From Morinoia aosen (lineage: Eukaryota > Arthropoda > Malacostraca > Amphipoda > Talitridae), in assembly GCA_030386875.1 (NCBI GenBank), contig CM059575.1:49010859-49074858 (forward strand): a stretch of DNA of 64,000 nucleotides, written 5' to 3'. The notes beneath the pieces were generated by a model, which worked only from the letters and a program-made list of their open reading frames with translations, was not told the origin of the DNA and searched no databases. Of the stretch, positions 23,101 to 35,040 are shown in pieces. The translations under genes and the position numbers were made by a program. Position 1 is the first letter of the stretch; every line of letters starts with the position of its first letter.

Positions 23101-25240
23101 AAATATTCGTTCTGATGCAGAGTCAACTGAACATCGAAAAATTTGCTATATATGAAAATACTACTTGAACGGTGGAAAATAGAAAATAATTCATGAGGTG
23201 ATAACATCAATGCTCGACATAATCGAGCTACATCAGAATAATGTTTTTCATAGGAACCACGATATTTTGAGGGTGTCACACGCTAGATGATGACCGGTAA
23301 TAATTATTGCAGAAATTATCACTTATGTATGAATTTACTTTAACTTCGTTTTTTACTAAAATAAAAAACGAAGTACCTTCTCGGGGGGATACCTATTTGA
23401 AATCATTATATATATACATTTCAGCGTGTTAGATATTTTCAGAAAGACGCAAATAACATGTATGTATATATTTATCTTTGCCTTTCAGAAAATCTAAAAT
23501 TATCGATTATTTATTAGATTTAATGTACAAAACGAACAGATCCGCAATGGGAGCTCTGTTCTTTGCTCAAGTAAAAAAATCATTTTACGGGTGGGTGTTG
23601 TACAATAAATCATTTTCACAGGAATTGTGAAAATATAAAGCATACAAAAATTTTCGAAGTATTGATTCCCGCAGATTGAAAAATTTTCCCTTGTTTACGA
23701 TGGTGTCCACCCATGTACTTTCTTATCATGGTTTCAATTATTACAAAATGTGGACCCTAGTTGAAGATTCCCAATAGGATTCTCTTTGCGTAACCATTTC
23801 TTTGAAATTTCTGTTTCATTCAGTCAGTAACTTCTACGAGAATAAATTCTTACAAAAATGTAATAATATCTATGAGGTAACCGAGTCTTTCCTTGCAATT
23901 GTGTCTATGCCAATTGTGTTATTGACGCCAAAAATAATTCCTTCAGCATCTAAAAACTGTAAAATAACACTTGTGATGTTCTGTTAAGTTCAATTACAAT
24001 TCTAGCCTTTTTCCAGGCTGTTGCGGACCGCGATAAGCAAGACCGTCGGCAGTATTTTACATTTGCTAAGAAACCGTTTATTTAAGCCCCATCCAGTTTT
24101 GACGGGTTTCAATTGCAAAAAAAATCTGCTAAATAATTTCTAACTTCCATTGCAACAGCAAACACTCCTCCTCAGGGACATAGGATAGGCAATGTTTAGG
24201 TTAGTTAGGTTAGTCTATCCCATGCCGTGGAGACAGGCGCCCCCACTGGAGATCTGTTAGATTATTTCAGCTATAGGTAAGCGTCCGTGATTTCTATTTC
24301 TCATGCTCACTTCGTTTCTTCCAGTTTTCGTCCTCCGCTCTCTCTTCTTTATCATTTCTTTCTCTTATTTTCTAATTTGAGATTTCTAAGCTCAGAAACC
24401 ATTTCTGAGGACAAACCATGTGCACAGATAACACATTTTATTTAGTCAATATAAAACGGTCCCATCTCTTCTCTCATTAAAAACATCCCTGCAAGGTAAA
24501 CGGAATCTTAAACTCACTTTTATAATACTACTGCCTGATAAATGTTAGCTTCTACGGCTCTTTGTTGCCTCCCGACCTTAATATCGCCCTTTCCCAAATT
24601 CATATCGACCTCCAGCGGCACCATGGCGACCTTTTTTGAATTAATATCCCGTGCCTTCTTATCGACCTAACTCGACCTCATGCCGGGTTTCCCCGGCTCC
24701 ATGCCGTCTTTTTAATTTATGAGTAGTACACAAGGCTCCTTGGCAGTATACACTGAACTTTTTTCCATACTTGTAATTATTTACATACAGAATTATACCA
24801 ATCTGTATGTGTGACAGAAAAGATCGTTCCTCGATTTAATGGCTACTGACCGCTGAATAAGTAACAAGACAGGATTTCCATACTTTCATATTCACTATCA
24901 AGACAATTGTGGTTAATTCCGTGGCGGATTGATTTTCCCTGCTCTATCATCACTGCAAATAGCCGTTGTTAACTGACCGAGGTGATGAAGCGAAAAATGA
25001 GACGATTATTTTCCGTTTTTCATCGAAAAATCGAATGTTGACAAAACCATCGTGGGAGTATTCCCAATATTTCTTGAAAAAATTATCTGATAACAATTGT
25101 TATAATAACAGGTAATATTCATATAAAAGCATCTTGAAGGGGTCACTCCACGATTTAATTTTTTTCATCCTAATGCGTTTGAAATTTGGCCAGTGTATGT
25201 GTTTGGTGAGAGTAAACTTTTTTACTCGTGTAACTTTCTC
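20136..25240. other. Unassigned AT-rich DNA
   Basis: No recognisable gene. A perfect 13-bp stem (ACTTCGTTTTTTA and its complement) with a 6-base loop lies at 23343-23374. A GC-richer patch at about 24000-24720 carries AGGTTAGTTAGGTTAG and a TTAGATTATTTCAG...GGTAAGCG motif that recurs at 47157. None of this identifies a gene. Confidence 0.5.
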
Positions 25241-25950
25241 GATTTAGGCCTTACTTTTTTGAAAAATACGAAAAATTCGTTTCTTGGTACATTTATATGG
25301 ATATTTTAAAATAATAAACGTCATTGAGTTTTCATGCTAGAACAAAACCAACGACAGTTTAGGAGTGTTTAGAGCATTTCTAACGAAATTATGGTAGCAA
25401 ATGATCCATTTGTAACTTTTCGTTTTTTATATGCGATATTTGATAACTAACTCATATATACACTAATTTTGGGTTTTGAGTTTGATAAAAAAGAATATTA
25501 GAACAATTGAGAAGTTTGCTACCATACTTTTGTTAGAAATGTTCCAAGGATTCCAAAACTGGCTTTGTTTTTTTCCTAGCATGAAAACCCACTGACTTCT
25601 ATTCTTTTGAATGTTGAAAATTAGAGGTTTTGGGTATAAGCCATAAACAAAAATTTTTGTTGAAGTGTACTATAATGGACAATAATTCATGTAATTGAAT
25701 GTTTTTTTTTCATTTTTGCTTCGATAATCTCCATGCATAACTTTATATTAACACTGTGAGTTGTAATTTGAAAAAAAAATAAAATAAAAAATAGATTCAG
25801 GCCTTAGTTTTTGAAAGAATTGGACACATTAGCTTTTTAGTTCATTTATATTGATATTTCAAATGAACAGAACTCATTGAGTTTTTGTGCTAGAACATAC
25901 CCAAAGACAGTTTTAGAAGACTTGAAGCATTGTAAACAAAGTCACGGTTT
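25241..25950. repeat. Three related copies, one inverted
   Basis: Copy 1 (25241-25405) and copy 3 (25794-25950) are direct repeats. They share GGCCTTA followed by TTTTTGAAA, CATTTATAT, TCATTGAGTTTT and TGCTAGAACA. Copy 2 (25505-25625) is inverted and shares the complement of GTTTTCATGCTAG, CATTTCTAAC and TATGGTAGCAAA. Copies 1 and 2 therefore form a foldback, and copy 3 is a tandem relative. Confidence 0.7.
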
Positions 25951-27372
25951 TAAATTTTCCATTTCTCGTTTTGTTTTCTTGTTATATGGGGTCGAATTGG
26001 GGTCGAAAATTCAAATTTTTTGGTCTCCTTACCAAAATGTTAAATTGAAATGTTAAATGCTATGGCGTCGATGACTCACGGCATTTGAAATATACAACTA
26101 TAAGTGAATACCAATTGGTTGTGCATAGGTAGATTCAAGCATAAAATACAACCAAGAAGACTTGGCTGCAAAATATTTATTTCTCTGTTGGAATGGAGCA
26201 AATTAGTTTCTCGCTGTTAAGGCATGAACTTGCATTCCGTACTTTTCAGTACTGGATGTGTTTACGATAACTATTACCTCATTACACGCATACGTGCTTA
26301 CTATTCTCTTATCATTCTTTATACTATTATTTAACTATCACTATTCTTTTAAACCTTTCAATATGCAGGCAACGGGAGACGAAGTAATGGCTTGTAGGCA
26401 GAGCACCCTTGTCTTCTTCCTCCAGTAACGCGAACGCGAGACTTAGTTTATAACGATCCCCGGAAGGTTCCGCTTCAGCAAACTCCTCGTTCTTTTACTT
26501 TCAAGGAATGTTTCTGCTCAGCTATGACAAATTAAATACTCTTAGCTGTTACTTTTATTATAATTCCTTCCCAAAATCTTGTGTACCTTGATACTGAGGG
26601 AGCACATGATCTCAAATTACTGATAATGCTATGGCTTTCAGAATATGGCTCTCAGAAGACAGGTAAGGTTCTGGCTGTCATAAGAGAACACACACACAGA
26701 TATACATGTGTTTGTGTACATATACAATATGCATATATATCTTCATAAAAAATGATTTATGTCCTTTTTATATAACTCCTCAATCATGGACTTGGATAAA
26801 AATCTCATAGATTTAGAAAATTAAGAATAGTAATGTATTCTGAAAAATAAACTCGCCTTGAATTCAGGTCTAACTTCTGCTCCAATGTAACTGGCTTGAG
26901 TAGCATGAAAAATGGGGTCAAGACGTACCAAAAAAAGTTGGATATTACGCTTAATAACACGATCTTAGATATATAGTTTTTATGATATTTTATTTTATAA
27001 AAAATATAGATTACTCCAGTAATATTTTGAAGCAATTTATTGCATGTTTCCTTGTTCTAACAGATGAGTCACTGATGAGGATTTTATTCGGAACCAGACT
27101 GTCTAGTCGGTATGTCTAGCAAACGATTGGCATCGCATAAATTTCCATACCGTTCACTCCGAGGGATCGATTCCTCGCAAACAAACCCATCTCTGCGAAC
27201 ATTATTGAGTTCTGTCACGTATATTTCAAATTATGTAAACAACAAACTAGATACCCTCTTTAGTAGGACATGCTACGCTTTACTCTATGGTGTACATATC
27301 TTTGGGAAAGGCTCTCATTACCATGCTAGTTTCCTTTGTGCCTGCTCCGCCTGCCGTGTCGCACGAGACAGT
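25951..27372. other. Unassigned AT-rich DNA
   Basis: No gene recognised. A short CA/TA-rich microsatellite lies at about 26690-26745. Confidence 0.5.
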
Positions 27373-27570
27373 TTAGGTCACGCAACAGCGAACCCCAGCC
27401 TTTTTGTATCCAGAATATGATAATACCAAGTTTTTCTCGGATTCAAACGAGCTAATTTGCTCTGGTGAGGACCATTTGCATTCATTAAAGTCTGGCCTCT
27501 TTCCTTGGGATAAAAACTTGACTGATGCTCCTTTCTTTGTTCTCGTTATTGCGTAAAGGGCGAGAGTATT
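27373..27570 (-). CDS. Possible terminal exon, Cys-containing protein (hypothetical)
   Basis: An open minus-strand stretch of 65 codons ends in TAA at 27373-27375. It lacks an ATG, so if real it is a 3' exon. It reads VKFLSQGKRPDFNECKW, then SSPEQISSFESEKN, then YSGYKKAGVRCCVT. Charged and aromatic residues are balanced, and the Cys residues, including a CC pair near the end, recall small secreted proteins. A putative signal-peptide exon lies 1.5 kb upstream on the same strand. The acceptor is not clear. No family is recognised, and it could be chance. Confidence 0.3.
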   Translation of the reverse strand, partial: NTLALYAITRTKKGASVKFLSQGKRPDFNECKWSSPEQISSFESEKNLVLSYSGYKKAGVRCCVT

Positions 27571-28129
27571 TTAGGGACGCATCGTTTCACTAGATTTAGC
27601 CGTATAACTGCCTTTCCTGCCGTCAATGTCACTGGATATAATTCAGAATGTCCCAATTTAATTCGCCGGTGCTACAACTACAGGGATATAATTACAAAAT
27701 GCGCACATGCATTGCTCTGTACCTCTATGGCAGGAAGTAATGTATATCCAGGTTTTTACGATTTTAAATACGGTATACATATTAACACTTTCATCCTCGA
27801 TGACCACAGAAACGCAAAATATTATCAAAATATTTCAACATGATAAACGCATTCAAACACACGAGGTAATAGATAGTCTTCAACTGATTTTACAATATCT
27901 ATGGACATCTTTGAATCCTTTCATTTTGAGTTCGTTAATGTCTGCGTGGAGCGAGATAGAAGATTTCTTTTTTTTAAGAAACTAGTTTAAGCTATATAGC
28001 TTTTAACACTTAATCAGTCCTATTGTTAGAAAGAAGATTGCTTCATATTTTATTTAAATATTTGAGGTATGGCACAACACTCAAAACCCTTGATATTGCA
28101 AGTCAAGTTATTATTCTCTTATGTTCAGT

Positions 28130-28231
28130 TTAGACGATGAGCTTTCGGGCGGTCCCAACGATGCAAACGAAGTAACAGCCCTTCATGGAGAGCTGCGTGA
28201 TGTACATATTGCATTCCTCCTTAACGTTTCC
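28130..28231 (-). CDS. Possible exon between the other two minus-strand exons
   Basis: The minus strand has a fair acceptor (TCTCCATTTTGGATGGTCAG) followed by 33 open codons, including EECNMYITQL and GCYFVCIVGTARK, to a TAA at 28130-28132. It is Cys-rich like the 27.4-kb candidate. Its phase does not fit direct joining to the 29.1-kb exon. The plus strand is also open here behind a good acceptor (TTATTCTCTTATGTTCAG), so strand is uncertain. Confidence 0.2.
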   Translation of the reverse strand, partial: GNVKEECNMYITQLSMKGCYFVCIVGTARKLIV

Positions 28232-29077
28232 CTGACCATCCAAAATGGAGAGAAAATACTTTCATGCGAATTGTGCATTAACACGAAGTTTACACAGCAG
28301 CAATGTGGCTTCCATTAGTAAAATAAATGACATTATCAGAATTTCTTGGTTGTGTTGTATTATGCATGGCACATGGGGTACAAGGGTGCAAGTTTAACAT
28401 TTCAGTGTGTTTGCGTAGTTTAGTTAGAGCCAAATTTGTCACGCGGAGCAGAAAAGAGTTAAAAATGTCTCCGCGTGAGTATAACTGACTGTATGAATAA
28501 TTAAGGTCAGTATTTTTATTGGAGCATTTATGTGTAAGAAGGACTTCAGGCGTAACTGATTTTCTGTGGTTGCTAATCTTAAAATTATTTCATGCTCAGA
28601 GCCGAGCAGCAGGGTGATAAAATGATCGAATTAGGAAACATATGTTCTAGTAATTGAAGAGTTACAGAGCTTGGGAGTGTTCACGTCATGAAGTTTTAAT
28701 TTCATGTTTCTTAATTAATACATCGTTTGTTCTACTGAGATGCCTTAGGTGGCAACACCTAGGCTGGAAATTTCCTCCTCCCAATTCCATCCACTACGAC
28801 ATGTTTGCTGTTGGTTCGTGTCTTCTGGCGGTGCAGTACATCTCAACTCCTAGCTAATGTGAGGTAGCAATTAAACATAAAATCCAAATAAGACAAATTA
28901 CCCTACAATCACCTGAGCATGTCTACCTTAGTTGAATTTTCTTTTAAAAATATTTCAACATTTATCAAAAACCAAAACCTAGATATTTACTCACATTACA
29001 AGCCTCTCAAGTTTCAACACATGTTCATTTCCATTTCCCTATTTTATATCAAGTTTGCCGTGATAATTAAAATATAC

Positions 29078-29165
29078 CTGAGGAATGTGGGGAGCAGGAA
29101 CCAGGATCCTCAATGAGCTGAGTCACGAAGGCGAAGAAGAAGAGCATGATTAAAATGTTGGGCAT
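29078..29165 (-). CDS. Possible first coding exon with signal peptide
   Basis: ATG at 29165 sits in an insect-like start context (GACAAAATG). It opens MPN, then the hydrophobic core ILIMLFFFAFVTQLI, then EDPGSC and SPHSS. The exon ends at a consensus donor, CAG|GTATAT, after 29 codons plus one base (phase 1). A signal peptide ending in phase 1 is a common first exon of secreted arthropod proteins. The frame is also open upstream of the ATG, so an internal membrane-segment exon is an alternative. Downstream exons are not established. Possible ones lie at 28.2 and 27.4 kb. Confidence 0.35.
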
Positions 29166-30145
29166 TTTGTCAACGAAATTGACTAGGTCGTTAACAGCCG
29201 TTGTAACAGGGCAGTCGATGTGACTTAGGTAAAGCCTACGTCTTCTTGCGAAAAATTCACTTTTTTATCTTATTACGATTGTGTTAGCGTATGCCTTTAT
29301 TTCTCTATGTCGTTGGTTTTGTGAATGGTATTAGGTTCCAATTATTTGTTGCTGAATTTCCTCGTTTATGAATAAACTTATTTTTTGTACACCGTGTAAC
29401 AAAAATCGATGTTTACTTTGATTTTATTTTTATTTTCTGCCCACCCTCGAAAGTATCGCGTGCATCATAAATAAAATTTTAATTTACTCACCACCTACCT
29501 AAACTTTGAAAAATGCTAAGCACAACTGCACCCACCGTCATGCTGATGAAAAAGAAAAACTAAGCAGAAACAAAAAATAAAAAAGACAAATTGCGAGAGT
29601 AAAGGAGGCCACACAATATCGTACATTGACACAATTCGAGTACAGGAGATCGCAGATCTTCCCCTCTCGGAAAGTTCTTCAACATTACCACAGCAACCGG
29701 TGAAATACGTGAGCATCTATGGCAAGTAGCAACATGATCGCTTACGAAATGGTCGATCAGGTTCATTTCGGTTTGAGCTGAGATGGCACTGATGACGCTC
29801 ATGAGAAGACAGGTTTGTTCTCGCCCCAGTCGTCATACAATAAAATGAAACCAATAGTTCTATATAGCTAAATATGTTTTACATTAAAACTGCAGTGGGA
29901 ACCAAATGAGCAGAAATTTCATCTTCCTTGCAAGCCGGATGAATCATGGCACCATCCAATTTTCCTTCAATGGCGGGGAGTGTACGAGTACCATGTGAGG
30001 CTGAGCAATCTCAACCAGCATACTATCACCTTTGTTTTTCACAGTTGATATGGTATTTTAAAATTCATACGCTGTCTCATCCGACCCCTAACATGACGAG
30101 CAGATTTCACTTTTGGTTTCATAAGTTATCGTATAGCTGCTGTTT

Positions 30146-30261
30146 GGGTCTTCGTCTGCTTACTTAATTGAGCCTCCGTCAGACTGATTATTGAACCTTC
30201 GTCAGGCTGCTTGTTGAGTCTTCGTCTGGCTACATTTTGAGTTTTCGTTTGGCAGCAATAA
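30146..30261. repeat. 23-bp tandem repeat, five units
   Basis: Degenerate units of the form GA(G/A)(C/T)CTTCGTC(T/A)GGCTGCTT lie at 30146, 30170, 30193, 30216 and 30239. A shorter repeat of TTATTGGGTTT type follows at about 30317-30370. Confidence 0.85.
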
Positions 30262-33200
30262 AAAAATACATCGTCTCAGGGTTGAAAAAACTGTAAAAAA
30301 AACGTCCAACCTGGGGCTTTATTAGGTTTTATTGGGTTTTATTGGATTGTATTGTTTATATTTTTTATTGGATTACGGTATCCTAAATAATTCTTCTCAT
30401 CAGTAATTTTTTTAATGCAAGCATTAATTATTTGAATGCGCAGTGTGAACACAGCTTAATTAAGCTAGTACTGTCAAAAGCAGTAGCCACCAACCTATCA
30501 GGAGTATGATTTGGAAACCTATAAATTTCAGATTTTCATGTTCTGTCAGTCATGCTGTCAGTGTCGTCAAGTGAAACAATGATATTTCAGGCTTGGCATC
30601 AGCCTTAGCTTGTTAGGCTTCTACTTTTCTGTCTACAATATAAGATAACAGAGTCTGACCCTGCCCTAACTCTTTGAGCTTCCTGGCTTCCTGTCTGCAA
30701 GAGATGGTGACGCTTGGAATGAAAGGCAGTTAGTTGTATTCCACAGTTCATAAGGGTTTGACTGCGAGTGTTTTCTGATCAGTTTATTTTTAGGACCTGC
30801 ATAATTCCTATTATGAAATAATTAAGATAAAGTAACTCCTTTGATCTGTATTTTAAGTACATAGATTACTAAAGTTGAATAACCGTAGACCGACATATAT
30901 ACACCTAAATAATCCTTAATTGATATGTTTCGTTGCCTACAGATCTCACGCTATTCGTGATTAATTAGTACTTGAGTCAAGTCACTGATATAGAAGGAGG
31001 GACAACTAAAGTTAGTTGTGACTTTTTCAGTGCTAAAATAAACAAGATAGAGAGGGTGAGAAATTATTTTGAAAAAAGTAAGGAGGAAAAAACAAAAACA
31101 AACAACAAATCAGAAAGAAGGCACAGCAGAGCTAGCAACAGTTAGCCCTGTTGACTCAAGATGTGGCTCTGCAATGACCGATGTTAGTGACATACGTTGG
31201 CCGTCAATTTCCTTCTCTTCTGCATTAGCACCAACTATAAGGAAGTCAGCTGCACCACCACCAGTGAAACGGAGTAGGACTTTTGAGTTCCTTTGCACTT
31301 CTCAAGAAGGGAACTGGGAATATTTTCCTTTAGTTAAAATATTCATTTTTATGTAACAGAAAATAAAGAGTTCCACAAGTTCTGTTCTGTAATGCAACCT
31401 GGATAGATACCACCAGACCATACCGCTGGTCGGCATTGTCTATGACAATGTTTGGTGTAGGTTTGGGGCAGGGAAAGCTCAAATGCTCCTTGAAATAATG
31501 CTGATCTCTAAGATGATTTAAAACCTACCCCTGAGAGCGGAGACTTCTACATGATGGTAAAAATTGTGTTGTTTAACCCATAGGAAGTAATTAATATTCA
31601 AATTAGATTCAATAAATTAAGTTTGAAAAAGAAACCAACAAAAGAAAAAATATAACCTGTTTAGAGCCTTTTTTACAGGTCTGAACATTCATATGCGACT
31701 TTGAATGAAAAAAACACACTGGACCGTTTTTTGTTTCTTGTAGATTTTTTTGTAGGTTTTTAATGCCAACCCAGGTAACACCGTCTCTAAACGTTACCAT
31801 GCAATACAGTGAAGGTATAAAACTCATTTGTTTGCAGATTTGATGCTCGGAATGTCGTTTATCAGTAAAGAAATGATTTGGGGAAATCAATAAGATTTAC
31901 AACTTACATCATTTACATTATGTTGCGAAGTTCTACTCAGAACCCGAATAAACTCGCTAGTTATCGAATCCTTATGCTATTGTTATAGAAAACAATTCAA
32001 AAATTGTTTTGTTGATTTTTTATAATAGTAATATGAACTTAATGTACAATGCCTCAAAAATATTTCTCGGGTCTACTTCAAACTGGAAAAATATCCCGGA
32101 TCAAAAATTCTCGTCAAAATTAGACAAATGCTGAACCAGAAACCCTAGCTTCATGTGATGCGATATACTCGTATCTTGCTAGATTTGCACGATATCACAC
32201 AGATAGAGTGCTACTACAGTGTATACACAATTGATTCTTTTTTATTATGCAGTTAGTGCTATTCCCAAAAAGGCTGAATATTTAAATGAATGTAAAAGTG
32301 TAAGTTATCATGCATTCTGGTGCGCTTTTGCTGAATTCATTTCTGTTCCATTAAGTTATTCATTGCCGCGAATAATTTTGTATTGATAGTTTCTTAACCG
32401 TCGGCAATTCAAATTTTCTTGAACTAACGGGCCAGAAAATATTTGCATTCTTAAATGGAAGATCTGAGGTTCCGAGCTCAAAGTTAGACAAGCATTCTTT
32501 TGTTTTTGTTGAAAAAGAATAGATTTTTCAATTTTGTTACGGACCATCTTTACCAGTTTCACTGATGTTATTTCTGGTCATATCGCTTTTTTCTCAACTT
32601 TTATTTGTTTCACGGTTTCATTGCAATTTTGGGGTTTAAATTCCCTCGGTGCACACACCGTGTGCATAAATGCACTGTTCCCTGCATTCGAAAAAATGGT
32701 GCTTCTCTCCTTCTTCTCCCGGGAGTACCTTTGATGTAGTTATGGAGGCTTAAGCCTACTTATCCAATTCAGTTCAAGCGTATCTAAAATTTTTTTATTT
32801 GTTCCAGTAATATACAAAAAAAACGAAAGAACGTTATCTCAAGTGAATGCTCAATGATGTGCGGATAGATTTGCGCAATAAAAATGTTGTTATTTCTTCA
32901 AGCTTAAATGATTTCATTGAAGCTTGAAATTCTTTCAGTGTAATTTATTCGTTCTAAGAATATCTTTTAATAATGAGCACACAAAACATTCAAAATTCTA
33001 ACTCTCTGCAAACGATCAAACACAATTTGAATTTACACCATTAAAAATGTACAGTACTATGCTTATCTGTGTGTTCAAGCGAAGATTGTTCCCTCGATTT
33101 CTGAATGAATAAAATATTGGTTTTCGAATGGTACGGAACAATGAATCTTCAAAATCATAACTTACGACGAGATCGCATTTAATAGCAGAATCACCCGAGG

Positions 33201-34873
33201 AAAATTTCTTAGGGCCCCACGCACTTTGCTTATAACATGTTTTATGAGATATCATTTCAAAAGTGAACCTATCAACCAGAGGCGACATATTGCGCAACTT
33301 ACACACAGATTTTGCCCAAAAATCAGAGTGAATGCATAACGGAACTGAGATTGAACACAGGGAAGATGAAAATAAATTATTTCATGTTCTTTCTCTGACC
33401 TTCAAAATCTCCAAGTTTTAGGCTTAAGTTTTTTTACTGATTAACGGACTGACTGTAGTACAACGTTTGAGTGCATAATTTCACCAAGGAAGGTGCCTGT
33501 AATGAGAGACATTATTCGAGTACAAATATTACATTTTATTTTGAAGTTCACTCTCGTCCATGTTGCTATTTGAAACTCCTGACTAAATTGTTAGTTAATT
33601 CTTCAAGCACACGTTTTATGTGTCAAAGCATACCTGAGGGAGACTGCTTGATATCAACAGCTTAAACGTCACATTTTTCTCAGCAGTTAGTCAAGATGAA
33701 ATGAATCTGCATGCATTCATGATTCTATATAATTCTTAAATTTCTACATTGAAAAATGTCATGAATTGAACTGCATTTATTGTATAATAAAATAGAACTA
33801 CACAAAAAACTTTACAATCACCCCAAATTATTATGAAAACTCTCTTGCGGCTCTGCGGCACTTCTATTCAACTGAGACATTATCACCATGAAAGTAAGAT
33901 ATCGATGACCGGATGCAGTCATGTAGTACTTTAATTCACTTTATGTTCCATTTGATTTTTATTTCGTTTAGTGCGCACAATAGGATTTACGAAACTTGGA
34001 ATTTTCTTTTAGGTTTGCTGATTAAAAATGAAATATGCAATTTTTGCAAGGTAGTTTTACATATTAGATTGTTTCTGTACATGTTGTAAATCGATTTGAT
34101 GCTCAACATGGTGAGTCACGAAACAAAAACGACCATGCGCAAACTTTAGGTAAGCAAATTGCACAGACGATTCCGCTGATATTTTCTCATGCACCTCAGG
34201 TGCATCTCAGATTATGCAGGCATTCAGTGCTGTGCTGAACTTTAAAATTCTTGCGACAGTTTAAGTACCTTGAGCATATGTCAAATAGATGAATCGAAAA
34301 ATTTATTTTTCACAAAAATCCTTAAGATTGCAATGATTCAGAATGACTGTTGGGTTACCAGCTCTACAGCATGTAATTGCAAAGCCAAGTGATTTACGTT
34401 GACTCATAATTCATGCATAGATGGCAAAGAATTTTAGAGTGAGCACTGCAGTACCAATGCAGCCTACTGTAGTCTGAGGTTCTCAAATTTCGATGTTACC
34501 CGTACCTACCTTCAAGAAATGTTACCATTTTTTCAAGGTCTTAGGCCGTTCACAATGGTCTTGAATAAGTGTTGAAAACGAAATCTTGCAAACTGGTTAA
34601 CGGCTGAGATAACTGTTCCCAAAATACATTTGACGAAAGCGGTGAGCTGAACAGTTTGCACGACTATCTCGTTGAAATTGCATCGAAAGCTACGCCTGAT
34701 AACCTTCCTTTTCCTCTTAGCCTGATTTCTCGTTTCTTTGTGAGCTTGTAAAGGATATATCTTTGTATTATAGTGTTGGAGATTTGTTATTCTTAATATA
34801 GAGTTTATATATAAATTAAGTAAATGTTAGTCCTTTCACTGTCTCTTGAAGGTCTATAACTGGAAGTCACTCC
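30262..34873. other. Unassigned AT-rich DNA
   Basis: No recognised gene. A plus-strand open stretch at about 31069-31356 (basic start KKVRRKKQKQTTNQK, Ser/Pro-rich middle) does not match a family I know and is not annotated. Nothing else stands out. Confidence 0.5.
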
Positions 34874-35040
34874 TAAGGCCCCCTCACACGCGCAAATATA
34901 TCTGCAAACATATCTGAACTGGTGCTGAATTCGTGCGTTTATTCGCTCATTTCAGGTTGGCACAGACTGTATGAGGCAGATGAGCCATGCTTGATAATTT
35001 TGAAGCGACCCTGCGACCGGCTGCAAATCTTGACACCATG

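Noticed and set aside
23343-23374. 13-bp stem with 6-base loop as a terminator or miRNA precursor
   Set aside because: There is no U-run context relevant to a eukaryote, the stem is too short for a pre-miRNA, and the AT-rich composition makes it likely by chance.
31069-31356. Basic plus-strand open frame
   Set aside because: No ATG context, family or splice support. It may be a relic but cannot be claimed.
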